64,000 bases of DNA from Hofstenia miamia (taxonomy: Eukaryota; Xenacoelomorpha; Acoela; Hofsteniidae): the NCBI GenBank assembly GCA_900660155.1, contig CABFPE010000054.1:896621-960620 (forward strand), in the 5' to 3' direction. The translations under genes and the position numbers were made by a program. This document shows, one piece after another, positions 37,767 to 49,649 of the stretch (positions are counted from its first letter, which is position 1; the number at the start of each line of letters is the position of its first letter). The notes beneath the pieces were generated by a model, which had not been told where the DNA came from, did not search any database, and saw only the letters and a program-made list of their open reading frames with translations.

Positions 37767-38456
37767 TTAAAGTCGGATTTAGATCATAATAGATTAGAAA
37801 TATGTACTGTTTTCTTTGCAATATCTGGTATAAATATTTGATAATAGTTTAAAAATCCTAGTAAACATTGAATATCTAGAAAATGCTTCTTAGCTGGACG
37901 ACCCCCACTATGCTTATAGCCGCACTTCATTTGTTTTTCCAAATTGCTTCATTTATTTTAGTTTACATTGGATAGTGTAGTAATTTATAAAGTGATTTCG
38001 TCAGTACTAAGACCTTAACAGCTTTTGTTTTGCCGAAAATAGACATTTTTCTTCTCTGAATAAAATTTAGAATTAGTTTATCTGAAATAAAATTTTCTTG
38101 ATCAAAGTTGTTGACGCCATTTGTGGTGAGCTTTAACCTCGGAAGAGTAATTTCAGAATGGTTTTGTGTGCATTCAGCTGCTCAATCCTTTTCCTTATGG
38201 ATACCCGTGTATATAGACTTCTGTTTGTTAATAAGTAATCCACTTGCATAGTTAAACTCATGCAATTATTTCAATAGTTGACGGAGACCTGCCTCCTTGT
38301 TTGTGATGAACGCAATGTCGTCAGCAAAAGCTAGATAATTGACATGTACATCTAAAAATTTAAAGTCTTCAGTTAAATAGAATTCTTGATAGACTGCAAG
38401 AGAGGTATCTCTGGTCTGACTACCTAAGTTTTTTAGATGAAGATTTCCAATTTCTN

Positions 38457-38785
38457 AAAAATGTGTCTGCAGTAATTTGATAATCTGCTATTAAAAGGAC
38501 ATAAATTTGCCTTTCTATAGCTCAGGAATAACAAATTCAGGCTATATCTAAGAAAAAATTTATTAAAGTTTATAATTATTTGTTTATATATATATATATA
38601 TATAAATAAATTTATATGTATTTATATAAATATATATACATATATATTAATTATTTATAATAGTTAAATATTCACACTAATTTTTTTCACAAAGAGATTG
38701 ATAGAGTGAAAAAAATCCTGACAAATTTCAGTAAAGATCATATTCCAAAAAAATTTCATTATTAATTCGTAATTGTGAACAATTA
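38457..38785. repeat. Direct repeat, copy 1 (329 bp)
   Basis: Begins right after the N at 38456 with AAAAATGTGTCTGCAG and ends GTGAACAATTA. Copy 2 is at 39688-40019. The copies differ by only about five positions, including a 3-bp indel, and both contain a (TA)n core. Having real differences, this pair is less likely than the others to be a pure contig artefact. Confidence 0.85.
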
Positions 38786-39580
38786 CCAGCCGCATAGTTG
38801 CCAAGTGTGAATTTTTTCGCAAATGGCTTTTACTGTTTTTCTCAAAAGAGTAATGTCAACATCTGCACTATCACACTTAAGAACTTCATCAGAAAAAAAA
38901 ATTTTCGAAAGTTTGTACGATTGGAAGAAATGTCGGGAAATACTGGTGCCATTTACAATCACTTTGGTCTTCATGACCCACCCTTTTCTATGCTTTCCAT
39001 TGCATAGAATGGGAGTCTTTCCATCACAAACTGCACATAAGCAAACTTCTTCAGTTGTAGGAGAAATCATTGTCAGCATCACTTTTGCATTATGAAGCCG
39101 AAAACCAAAAAATGCTGTAGACGTTCTTGTGGATGGGACCACAATTTCATTGGTATGCTGCGACCTGGAAATTAGTAAAGGATGCTCTGTTTCTATTATG
39201 GGATTGTTTGAATCTTCTCCAAAGTACTCCTCTTTTACAGGCTCAATGATACAAACAGTTGATCCAATGCCAATGTCTGCGATTTGTAAGAGTCTCATGG
39301 TCTCTCTCAGCGTTCTTGTAAGTATGACGAAGGTGCCGGACGAAAGAACATCAAGTAGGACAAAAAGATGGCAATATATTGCCGATGCAGCCGAAACCTT
39401 CATGCATTTAGACCCATCTGCTTTCATCATAGGCCGATAACTTGCTAGGGGTTTATTGCATTTGGTGATATGCAGAATTGTTCCAGTTAACAACTTGTCT
39501 TCTCCGTTTTCACTAACTTCATTCAATTGTATTTTTTCTGAATTTTTCGCAATGTTATATAAGGAAGTAAGGTTTGCCAT
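38783..39580 (-). CDS. Orphan 265-codon ORF between direct repeats
   Basis: A single uninterrupted reading frame starting at a good ATG (39580), encoding MANLTSLYNIAKNSEKIQLN at the N-terminus. I do not recognise the family. The middle alternates beta-strand-like segments (GTILHITKCNKPLA, HLFVLLDVLSSGTFVILTRT, IGIGSTVCIIEP) in the manner of an OB-fold, including the GS.V.I.EP turn. The C-terminal third has EVCLCAVCDG followed by ILCNGKHRKGWVM, a possible Cys/His zinc site, and ends in an alpha-helical KAICEKIHTWQL. One could compare it with RPA-like single-strand binding proteins carried by some transposons; that is only an inference from shape. It lies inside an old broken LINE yet has no stop, so it is younger than the LINE or under selection. 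No intron sites needed; the stop overlaps the end of direct repeat copy 1. Confidence 0.6.
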   Translation of the reverse strand: MANLTSLYNIAKNSEKIQLNEVSENGEDKLLTGTILHITKCNKPLASYRPMMKADGSKCMKVSAASAIYCHLFVLLDVLSSGTFVILTRTLRETMRLLQIADIGIGSTVCIIEPVKEEYFGEDSNNPIIETEHPLLISRSQHTNEIVVPSTRTSTAFFGFRLHNAKVMLTMISPTTEEVCLCAVCDGKTPILCNGKHRKGWVMKTKVIVNGTSISRHFFQSYKLSKIFFSDEVLKCDSADVDITLLRKTVKAICEKIHTWQLCGW

Positions 39581-39687
39581 TATGAAATGATATATTAGAT
39601 AAATTATGCAGGTATATAAATTGCTTCCTATTCTATATTATGATTGGACCACAAGAAATGTATTATGATTGGACTACAGAAAATGTC

Positions 39688-40019
39688 AAAAATGTGTCTA
39701 CAGTAATTTGATAATCTGCTAATATTAAAAGGACATAAATTTGCCTTTCTATAGCTCAGGAATAACAAATTCAGGCTATATCTAAGAAAAAATTTATTAA
39801 AGTTTATAATTATTTGTTTATATATATATATATATATAAATAAATTTATATGTATTTATATAAATATATATACATATATATTAATTATTTATAATAGTTA
39901 AATATTCACACTAATTTTTTTCACAAAGAGATTGATAGAGTGAAAAAAATCCTGACAAATTTCAGTAAAGATCATATTCCAAGAAAATTTCATTATTAAT
40001 TCGTAATTGTGAACAATTA
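39688..40019. repeat. Direct repeat, copy 2 (332 bp)
   Basis: Nearly identical to 38457-38785. It is preceded by a 24-bp tandem (TATTATGATTGGACYACA) at about 39637-39685 upstream of the ORF, in the promoter position. Confidence 0.85.
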
Positions 40020-42010
40020 AAACTTCAATATCTACGTTTTGTTATCATATTTGAACTCATTGAACCTTAGAAAACCTTAGAAGTAACAACCACTACAAAT
40101 TTTATAAAGACATTCAAAATCAAAAGTTTTATGTATCTAAAAAAGACTTTGAACAAACTATTGTGTATTAAACTAACTAACACCAACCCAGCGGAGCTAC
40201 AACTCGTTTTATTGCGATTTGAGGTAACAAAAACGAGTACTATATAAAGTTTTAATAATATTTAGCACATAAGTTCGGATGTCAATTTTTCTAGGGTCTC
40301 AGATTAATATTTGCTTGATTAAAATCATACGCTTTTTGGAAATCTACATTTAGTATTCTGATGTTATTAGAATTACAATGATCGATAATAAACTGTAAAG
40401 TTGATATACTTAGTGAACGTTTGCGGTTCTTTATGAATCCTGTTTTGTTTAGACTAATATATTTCTCACCAATATTGTTAATCTTACTATTTATCATATG
40501 TTCCATAATTTTAAGTTCCATATTTAGCAATGATATGGGGCGCCATGATTTTGGAGAAGTTAAGTCCTTAGATTTTTTGATATCAGTCTAATAACGCCAT
40601 CTGTTAAGCTATTTTCAATTTATGATAGATTCAATCAGTAACTTTAAATATGGTAATACAACCTTTCATAAGGTTAGATAAAATTGGAACTTAAGTTGTC
40701 TATTCCAGGACAATTTTTGAAGCTTTTTTATTGCAAATACAATTTCTTCAGAGGTAAAATTTAGAGATAGGCCGTCTTTTTCTTCTGATATTTCGTAGTA
40801 GTCTGGTATAAAGTTACTTAGATTGAGACTCTTTCGTTGTAAAGGTCTTGATAGAATTTTGTAAACTGGTGGACAATATCTTCAGTTTTTTCCGATAGTA
40901 TTCCATTGTCCATTCTAACTTTGGACGATATGGCGTTTACTCACTGAACTATTAATGAAGCTTTTTATTTCTTTGGGGCTTCCTTCGTTGATCTCATACT
41001 CTATATTATTTATATATTCAAATTCAGTTAGGGTTTTTCCATTAGAATGTCATTGATCTGGTTTTCAATCAATTGTTTCATATCATTATATTCAATCATA
41101 TCTGGACTCAGAAGTCTGAATTGCTTCTCTAGGTTACTTAGTCTATAGTAGCGCTCATTATTAATTAGTGATTTTAGCATAGCAATTAGGTTTATAATTT
41201 TCAGAAGTGTTCACTCAATATTACGCAATTTTAGGCATTCTATGATGAGACTATGTATTTCATTGAGATGTTTCTCGATCTCATTCGCCATATGCCAAGC
41301 CAGTGATGGCGTTCTTGTTGGAAACATGTAAGCAATGGCTTGTGGTCGGGTATTTTAGCGTTAATTACTTTTGATACCACTCTAATTAGATTTGACGATG
41401 TGAAACAACGATCTATCCTGGAAAAACAGGAACCAAAATTATTTTGATATTTCGAACTTTTCAAGCATTGCAGCAATGTCTGATAGTTTGTAGTGGCTCC
41501 GCAGATGTTTTTCCAGGTAGTTAACTCGCGTTAAAGTTTAAATTGCACAAGCCCTACTACCATTTATATCAGTGTTGCAATAACGGCAGTTCGAATCTCC
41601 AAGGCCAATCATTGCCTGGGTTTGCAGTCTGTGTATAGCTGCCATAATAAAAGTTACCGTCTCTTTATATGTTTCTTTTACCTATAGTGGTTTACAATCA
41701 TAGTCTTAGGTTTTTTCATTATGAGGATTTGTGCAATTTCACATTGTGACTCAATGTTTATTTGTGGGGTTGCATTGCTTATTAATGTCAGCCCCCCCTT
41801 GAATGACGCGGAGTTTGGTGTTCAAAAATCACAGGAAGCCTCTTGATTGCCATTAATTCTGAATATTAGAAAAAAGTTTCTCGATTTTCGTTTCCTGTAT
41901 GAAGACATAATCAGGTTTATATATAAGCAGTGCTTCAAAGTTTTTGTAAATTTTTTTTTCACTTGTGACACATTTTACATTGAAGTTGATAACTTTAAGT
42001 GAAGACGATT

Positions 42011-43059
42011 TCATAGTGGATGAGGAGAAAGAAGTGGAGGAGGCAGTGTTTAGAATGTTGAACTAATACTGCTATCGCTGGTGTCAATCGTAAGAGCTGG
42101 TGAACTTGAAGTAGTTAGCAATTGACGGGTGTGTGGGCTAGAGAAAGGTTTGGCCGTTTCTCATAATATCTCCATGGCAATGTTAAAGGTTTCTCTAGGT
42201 CATTTGACTCTACAACAACTTCTTCGGTTACAGAGGACGTTTGGACCTGTCTTAAGTTCGAAAAGACATTTTTGTATCAATTTTTTTGGCTATTACTGTC
42301 AGTAGCTTCCATAGTATTGTTAATTGGTTGCGGTGTCTCCGGAACACGCAAAATAATATGTGCTTTTAGAGAGGGATATCAGTGTCGACTTTCTTTAGCA
42401 TCAACATTCGTGATGCTAAGACTGGGACAAAACATTCACAAAACTGCCACCGGCGAAGTACATTTCACTGATCCACCTGCAGCTTCAGTCGGCACCTCAT
42501 CGGAAAATCCGAGAGAAGGAAAAAGCATCCACTAGTTTCGAACCACTTCATTTAACGAGCTCATGTCAGCGTATCAACCCTGTCTGTTCTTTTAGTGAAA
42601 TATATCAATAACATCCGTCTTCAGATCACATCAGGGTCACCATGCCGCATCGTCACCGCGTGCCTGCTTACAGAATCTAGCTTTAACTCTAGTTTAATAA
42701 CACAAGCAGGACAAATAAATAATTTTAAACCAGTACAAGTTAAACAGAACTATGCATTAAACACGCTTTCATATCGGGTGATAAATTCCTATCGATGACA
42801 CAGTATATACTTCATTAAACATAACAATGTAGTCTAAGCTCCAGTTTGGTAAAGCAGATACAATTGCGATTTTGAAGTGGGAGGCAACCCACTGAATATT
42901 GCAAAATATATGGATGAGGCAGTTTTAAAGAATTTCTCAGTTCACTATAGCCAATTTTACTACAGAAAATATCAAAAATGCATCCATTTGTATCACTGGT
43001 ATTCAAATATACCGGCTCAGAAAAGAGTGAGATCTGTCTGCCTTCAGCGAATAAGTGCG
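42011..43059. other. No certain gene; possible 5' part of the LINE
   Basis: Sits upstream of the LINE endonuclease on its strand and could hold its ORF1 or 5' UTR, but no zinc knuckle or coiled coil is readable. The plus-strand ORF 42272-42535 is unrecognised. Confidence 0.4.
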
Positions 43060-43180
43060 TTCATGAGCAAGCTTAGGAATCATATGCACTTAAAAACCCC
43101 AATATATGCAATGCACTTATGCCACTAAAAATGATCACATATGCACTTAAATATGCAACTAAAAAAATGCAAAAAATTAA

Positions 43181-44657
43181 CTAAATACTTTGGTTACAAG
43201 CCAGAAACAACATATGGAAAAGATTTTCCGGGTTGAATCGTTTTCTGTTATCCGTCAGTATTTGTCCATATATGGAAAATGACCTCTCCACGTCAACTGA
43301 GGCTATCGGACAAGCACTGGACATCATTTCTTTCTCTGCAGGGGAGAGATTTTCGAGACTTCCATTTAAAATTGCCTGAAGTCCTTCGTTCTTACTGAGC
43401 ACATCATCTAGTTTCTGAGAGATGGCATTCTCGAATTTTGTCGCGGACAAGTGGAGTGCAGCCATTGCTTCTGAAGCTGAGATGTCTCTTTTTTGGAGAT
43501 TCTTGAGTAGCGTAGGCAATTCACCATATCTTTCAATAATACCATCAATTCTCAATTTTACCTCCGGGTTGATAAGGAGGGATTTTGCAACAGGAATAGC
43601 ATTGTTGGCCTTGTCCTCGAATTGTGCAATTATTTCTGCCAATTTCGAAAAGTTTTCCTGTAAATATTTGGCACCTTCTATCCATGTGCCCCAACGGGTG
43701 ATACAAACCTCCTTGGGCATTGGCACTCCAGCATTCATCAACATGTTTTTTCTAGAAGGCGCCTTTTTGAAAATTTTCTTGATTGAAGAAATTAACTGAT
43801 CAACTTCGGGTTCTCGCTCTCTAATTTTTTCGCACACACGATGAACGCCATGTGCCAAGCAGATGACATGGGTCATCTTTGGCATGAGAACCTGCAGCCC
43901 TGTAAACAAAAGGTAAATTTTTAGTTTTGTTATTTTTTTGATTATTAATAATAATAATTTATTATCAAAATTCCATACCTTCAATTGCCTTTTTCATGTA
44001 TGAAGCTCCGTCGGTTATACAGGCCAAGAAGTCATCAGGGGAGGTCGATAATTTTGTAATTGTACTGTTGATAAATCTTGAAATTGTTGTATGATTGACA
44101 GCGTTCAGAACCTCCATATTAGCAAGAAAAACTTCAGAATCTTTTTCAAAAGTTCCAACAATTGCGTTGCATATGTATCATCCCATCGAGTCTGTGGTTT
44201 CGTCAACAGAAATCCATTTTTTCTTCAAAGCTAGTAATCTATTCATGGATTCAAATTTTTCTTCAAAAAGTTTCGGTACATAAGTCTTGCGGATAGAAGA
44301 CTCAGAAGGTGTTGTATTCTTTGTCCACTTTAACAGAATAGCTCGAACAGTCGGATTCTGTAATTTGGAAATCGGAATATTTGCTGCGGTAAACATTTTT
44401 GCAATGTCCATGGCGTAAGAAGATTCAGAAGAAGGTTGTATCATATCAGTGATAGGCACAATTGATGTTGAAGGCACGTCTTGGGCATGTTTTTTGTGCT
44501 TAGCGGTCCCAAGATGTTGAACAACCAGGAATCGTTTTTGGTAAGATAACGTCTCATTGCATAAAGTGCAGACCAAATTGTTTCCTGCGCCTCGCAGACA
44601 AGAAAACTCTCTGGTGTATCGCTCAATGAGCTCACGATTTGTTGGTTTTGGCTTCAT
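43181..44657 (-). pseudogene. hAT transposase with CGGBP1-like zinc finger, one stop
   Basis: Exon 1, 44657-43979, begins MKPKPTNRELIERYTREFSC. It carries a CGGBP1-like C2H2/BED-type finger (LVCTLCNETLSYQKRF then HLGTAKHKKH), and the first catalytic Asp in WISVDETTDS. An in-frame TGA follows directly (GRYIC expected, TGA for Arg), and the frame continues to CITDGASYMKKAIEG with the second Asp. A 79-nt intron (GTATGG to TTTACAG) joins in phase to exon 2, 43899-43181, with the RW motif VCITRWGTWIEGAKY and the terminal VDVERSFSIYGQILTDNR, including the catalytic Glu and hAT dimer region. Except for that one stop the gene looks whole, about 465 aa. It was probably active recently. Confidence 0.92.
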
Positions 44658-44729
44658 GGCTGCGTTCTATAATGTACGCCTATAACCTATAACGTATTAA
44701 TCCACAATGGCACATCTGCGGCTGGAGAT

Positions 44730-45080
44730 TTCTAAGAAATTAGCGCCACATGCATGGACTTCTAAATAACATCTGGACGCGAAGCAATTTGCTAACCGCA
44801 AAAACCGGAGACATATTTTGGCCATTGTTTATTTAATTACTCGCATTACGATTCATTTGCATTCGTTGTAATGGTGTACAAATGCTGCGTTCCACACTGC
44901 ACTGTAAAGATAATCTGTGTTTACATTTCCTCTAAACAACTATTAATTATATGCATCATCTGAAATTATTTTGGTAAATAGTTTAGATAAATATTTGGCC
45001 AAAACATGTATTTGCTTATTTTTTGCTTCGCGTCCAGATGTAATTTAGAAGTCCATGTCCACATGTATTCCTTAGAAATA
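44730..45080. repeat. Inverted repeat pair inside hAT (58-bp arms)
   Basis: TTCTAAGAAATTAGCGCCAC... ACATCTGGACGCGAAGCAA at 44730-44787 faces its imperfect mirror at 45023-45080 (TTGCTTCGCGTCCAGATGTA and onwards). The pair, with its 235-bp loop, is also present in the deleted copy at 62.0-62.35 kb, so it belongs to the family and is not a local insertion. Confidence 0.85.
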
Positions 45081-45243
45081 TGCAATTGAATTTTAAGAAA
45101 TTGTAATACTATGCACTTATAATATGCTCTTAAAATATGCCAGTAAATGCTTGTATATGGTATAATATGCCAGTAAATGCTTGTATATGGTATTTAAATA
45201 TGCCCTTATGCACTTATGCATTTATCCTAAGCCTGTTCATGAG

Positions 45244-46302
45244 ATAATTCTTGTAACTGCCCAAGAGCTAACTTAATTTCGCATGCTTAGAATTGACAAA
45301 GTAAGAATATCTAGACACAATTTATTGTAATTGAGATCATTGACTGATTAAGATGCCAAAGGTTGTATTACAAACACTACTTCATTATTGTAGCGAGCAG
45401 TTACCTTAATGTCTTCCTCAATATCCACATAAAATACTACCTGATGATCAGTTCGTTAAGAAAATTTCGCACAAATTTGATATTCCTGAATTATTTTTTT
45501 GAATTACAATTAGGGATTTTGCATATTCTCTTTGTAGAATTTTGCAAATTTGTTATAATCTATAGGTAGCTTATCAAGCCATTTTAATTCAGCCAGTTCA
45601 TCTTTAATATATGTTCTTTTGATGTAAGTTCGTATCAGAGATGCTCCTACACATTTTTGGGAAACGAAGGCTTTCTCATCGAGTCATTTGAGTCATACCT
45701 GGTTCTTATGTGATTGACTATAAATCTGAGTATGCTTTGCAATGAGGTAACACATCCATTTGGCACATCAATGCTTTCCCCATAATGATCTTCACCCTAA
45801 ATGATTGCATGATATGCACAGGAAGAATGTCATCTCAGCTAAACATAGTTTTGTTTCTTGCGAACTTTTGGAAGAAGGGACTACTACTATTTGCAAGGAT
45901 AATCAGAACTAGTTACAAGAAATAATGACGGAAGAATACAGTGTTGCCGTTGATATAGATATTTGTTTCAATTCAAATCAACAGGAATTTGTTGAGGTCA
46001 ACAGCACTACACGATTTCAAGAAAATTTACTAACTTTATGCAGTTCATGTGTGTAAACAAGGTACACAGTTCATTAATAATTACTTAGTGAATGCGTGAT
46101 TGCACCGTATTAAAGTTATGTATTTATTAAAAATGCATTCAAAGTTGTTTTAAAGTTCCAAATACAGTAGGCTCATAATTACCGATGAACATTTCATTAT
46201 ATTATCTTTGAAACAATTTGTCAGTTAATTCCTTACTATGTACAAAAGTTTGCAATTGAAATTGTAGATTTGCTTGGTAGGGTTGCAAAATACGCTTAAA
46301 AT

Positions 46303-46333
<31 letters not shown>

Positions 46334-46876
46334 TATATATATAAGATCAATTTTAAACACATAAATATTCATATTATTTTATTTAGTGACAGCTTGGAAT
46401 CTTTTGTGGCATCTACACCCCACATTCCTAAGTATTTTCTAATTATTTCTAAGTGTTTAAGTATTTATGAAATTTTAATAATATTGATTTCATATCAAAA
46501 AGATTAAAAGTGTTTTCATTTAATTTTTATTAGTTTTCAAGCCGTTAATTACTTTTGAATTTTTAATTATTATCAAAAAAATTAAGAATAATGTAATGTG
46601 TTGCTTTATCTAATACTAAAATTTTAGAGTTCACAAAATGATATTCCTAAAATAATATAAGAAGTAATTGAAAAAATGATGAAATGATTCTTTGCATTTT
46701 CACGTGTTATAAGATAATATATTACTCTCATAAAACTAGATTTTTAGATCAAAATTATTTGATATTGGAGCGATCCATTACACAAGCAGAGTAGTTTTGA
46801 CAACAAAATTTGCCCTGAAGTAAAAATGGTATAATGTCTTTATTAACATAAATAAAACATTTTTTAGAAAAAAAGA
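45244..46876. other. Non-coding stretch with a TA microsatellite
   Basis: No gene recognised. An interrupted (TA)n run lies at about 46304-46343. Some minus-strand segments near 45500-45650 read open (DELAELKWLDKLPIDYNKFA), but I cannot link them to a family. Confidence 0.45.
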
Positions 46877-49646
46877 CATATGAAGTACTGCTTTCTTTGA
46901 GAAAAAACCGTAGTTAGATTGGGTAATCATATCAGAATTGTGCACAAACTAACATCCCATATTTCCAATATATCAAAATTAAGCCAATATGTAAGAAAAA
47001 AGAACACCACTCTATTCTATTGTGGGAAATGCCACTACATTGCACGAAAGCCATCACAGCATACAAATTGTGGAGAACTGCATAAATTAGAAAAAGGTAA
47101 ATAATAATTTATTTTAAATTTATTACTGTATTTTAGAAAAATTCCATCATTTCTATCTAACTATGAAAAGAAATGCTCAAAAAAATTCACCATTAATTAT
47201 GCACAATGATGAATCAACAGATGCATACTTGAACTATGAACTAGAACTAGAAAAGGGAAAGAATTTACCAGCCATAAACTTATCAAAAGTCAAGGGAATG
47301 AAAACCAGAGAATGAAAATTCATAACATACATTAGTAAGAATACTAGAAACTTTGAATTTTTCAAAGATGTAATGAATAGCCTTAATGAGATAAGAAAGG
47401 AGATGAAGTGGAGCACAGAGTATGTTTGTATAAGCAATATAGATTACTAAAATTTCTTAGATACTTATGCAAGATGATTTCGAGGACAATACATTACCTG
47501 AAATGGGAAACATCTTTTGGTGATATGGATGTATTTTTATATATTATTAATCTATGCTTTACTCTAAATTAGACAATGAAAGCTCCCAAAGCCACAATGA
47601 CCATGCAGGAACTGCGGAGACGCCTCAGAAGAACTACACCAATTTCTCAAAAAGAAAAGCTTACAATTATGTCATTAATGTTGCCTGATTTTCAAGCACT
47701 GAGTGATATTTCAAAAGTAATTCAAGATAAATTTTAATAAATGTACCCAATATTTTAGGCATGCTACAATTTCTTAAAAACCAAAAATGTAAATGAAGAT
47801 TGGATCAAAGTTTTAGCCACATTCTCAATAATACTCGATGGAGTGCGTCTGAAAACTCTATTATTGCTACAAGTGATTCATTTGAGGAAATCTACAATTG
47901 TTCAAGAAGGCACATCCTTAACAATAATACTTCCTGAACATATAAGACAATGCCTGAAAAATAATAATGGTTAACATTCTATATAATATATTTTCATTTT
48001 TTTAGCATTTAGCAATACTATACTAGATTTATTCTAAAACATTTCAAGGAAGAAATGGTACACTTCAAAACATCAAAGTGTTTTTGGCAATGATAACTAT
48101 GCCAAGTTCTTTATATCTAAAATTCGTAATTATTTCAGTAATACTACCAGCGATAAATTTGTCATTACACAAAGTAGGCAACAAATGGAATCATCAAGAT
48201 TTTTTCAGAATAATTGAAAAAAGTATTGTTTGTTACAGTGCTTAAATTCAATTTTATGAATTTGATTGTTAATTGAATATATTTAGTATATATTCATTCC
48301 ACTAAGAATTTGTGAGTTGAAGTACTCATAAGTTCAAAGTATGGTTAAGAATAGTGAAGCCTTACATTATATTTATTTACTAATTTCTAGTGACTAAATT
48401 ATAGTAATTTCATTGTGTAATGCATTAACCCTAGCAAATGTTCAATTACAGTTAATGAATTTAATTAGTATCTATTTATTTTGCATTTTGATTAGATATT
48501 AAATTTATTTAAGCAATTTGAATTAGTTTTATTATGAATGAATTATCTATTTAGCATTTAAGCTTCTCGATATGAATTTCCACAACCTCTCTGCAACAGA
48601 CATAAAGAAATCACTAAGTTCTTGGAATCTTACAAAAAACGAGGGGGAAGTGAGGCAATGCATCGAGGAATCATTAGAACATGATGTTATTACAGCTGAA
48701 AAATGGTACAGGGCATCAACCACCATCAAGAAAAAGTTTCTTGCTACAAAAACTCTATATGAGGAAATTTTTAACGGTAATATATAATAGAATTATATTT
48801 ATAAAACAAATTTTTAGAAAAATTAGATGATATTGATATCAACACAAATGAACAATTATCACCAATAATTCAAGCAGTAGAGGAACCTGAAGAATTAGTA
48901 ACTATCTGATTAATTGCAATTTCTAGAACTATTATTTTTTAGCAAACTTTTTAAGAATAGTACTTTGTTGCTTCATACAATTATATAACCCATTGAGATA
49001 TGGATTACATTCATCTGATAAACAATGGTTTTAGTGTACATTATTGAAAAAAATAAATTATCATCAATTTTATTTCAATTGCATGTTTTCTTATTAATTT
49101 TATTCATTTGTATTCCAACATTAATCTTTTTGATGCAAAGCATAATGTAAAGAATCAGCTATATAAAAATTTTGGATATACTTTTTGAACGAATATGATG
49201 AACCTATTACATGTAGTCACTTCTTTGTATGCTTCTGTAAAATAAAACATAACCATAACTTTGGTAACTGCTGCTACTAAGGAAACCTCTATTTTACTTT
49301 TTAGTGCCTTAAATATTCCCTAGGTATATTATTAATGCTACAATCACCAATGTTATTATTATATTATTATTACTATTATTATTATTATAATATTATTCAA
49401 AACCTATATATGTTTAGAGAAACAACGGTGCCAACTGCCATCCATATAAAGAAAACCCTGAAGAAAGTCGCAAAAATTCAATGCAAGGAGCCCATCATTG
49501 ACAACGAAATTCTAACAAACGAATTTAAGGAATGCTTTAAAGAATCTTTAGTCCCTACAAACTTTTACATCAAGAAATTTATTATTAAAAATGATGTCGA
49601 ACTCTCTTCTCTAATTTTGAACAAATTCGCAATCAAATTCGCCTAA
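46877..49646 (+). pseudogene. Zinc finger and tyrosine-recombinase-like spliced gene, decayed
   Basis: Short exons joined by 36- to 53-nt GT-AG introns in consistent phase: to 47096, 47137-47519, 47573-47716, 47759-47969, 48006 on, 48555-48777, 48819-48909, perhaps 49418-49646. The start shows a C2H2-like finger (EKTVVRLGNHIRIVHKL) in which one Cys codon is TGA, then FYCGKCHYIARKPSQH. Exons 3 and 4 have a recombinase-type core: MTMQELRRRL, ISQKEKLTIMSLMLPDFQAL, then LATFSIILDGVRLKTLLL with an Arg at the box-I position, and LTIILPEHIR. Exon 48555-48777 ends LEHDVITAEKWYRASTT, placing a Tyr as in MGHS..TA..YY. The last ORF (VPTAIHIKKTLKKVA then VPTNFYIKKFIIKN) is SANT/Myb-like. At least four exons carry in-frame stops, so the copy is dead. 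Known animal zinc-finger/phage-integrase proteins and Cryptons are the nearest concepts; the assignment is inference from motifs. Confidence 0.6.
49359..49398. repeat. (TTA)n microsatellite
   Basis: About a dozen TTA/ATT units just upstream of the SANT-like exon of the recombinase-like pseudogene. Confidence 0.85.
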
Positions 49647-49649
49647 TAC

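Larger units (their letters stand above)
37850..42010 (-). mobile_element. Degenerate APE-type LINE (non-LTR retrotransposon)
   Basis: Read right to left. An endonuclease of the APE type starts near 42010 (KVINFNV, then KPDYVFIQE), has a GGD.N-like piece, and ends near 41240 with FSRIDRCFTSSNLIRV and DHKPLL. The reverse transcriptase follows: TGFIKNRKRS and ILNVDFQKAYD, the catalytic motif A, at 40291-40530; then YLAFADDIAFI, motif C, near 38330, with GLLINKQKS after it. Frames are broken many times. Between the two RT motifs sits the cassette 38457-40019. The FADD form of motif C and the FQKAYD motif fit an L1/Tx1-like or CR1-like clade; I cannot choose. Confidence 0.8.
43068..45235 (-). mobile_element. 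Near-complete hAT transposon, 2168 bp
   Basis: The exact 8-bp target duplication TTCATGAG lies at 43060-43067 and 45236-45243. Terminal inverted repeats are CAAGCTTAGGA and CAGGCTTAGGA (10 of 11). Both subterminal regions carry many copies of TATGCACTTA / TATGCAACT-like words, probably transposase sites. A 58-bp inverted repeat pair (44730-44787 and 45023-45080) lies in the right part. The transposase reads right to left. A deleted derivative of this same family is at 61660-62469. Confidence 0.95.

Noticed and set aside
38457-40019. The 330-bp direct repeats as LTRs of a retroelement
   Set aside because: No TG...CA ends, no primer-binding site or polypurine tract, no target duplication (copy 1 starts at an N), and the ORF has no retroelement domain.
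42272-42535. 87-codon plus-strand ORF with a hydrophobic start as a secreted protein
   Set aside because: It sits opposite the 5' region of a LINE on the other strand; no splice or family support.
46877-48909. TGA read as Trp or Cys (alternative code) in the recombinase-like gene
   Set aside because: Some TGA positions would suit such a reading, but TAA also occurs in frame, and the neighbouring host genes use TGA as a normal stop (NAE1 ends in TGA).
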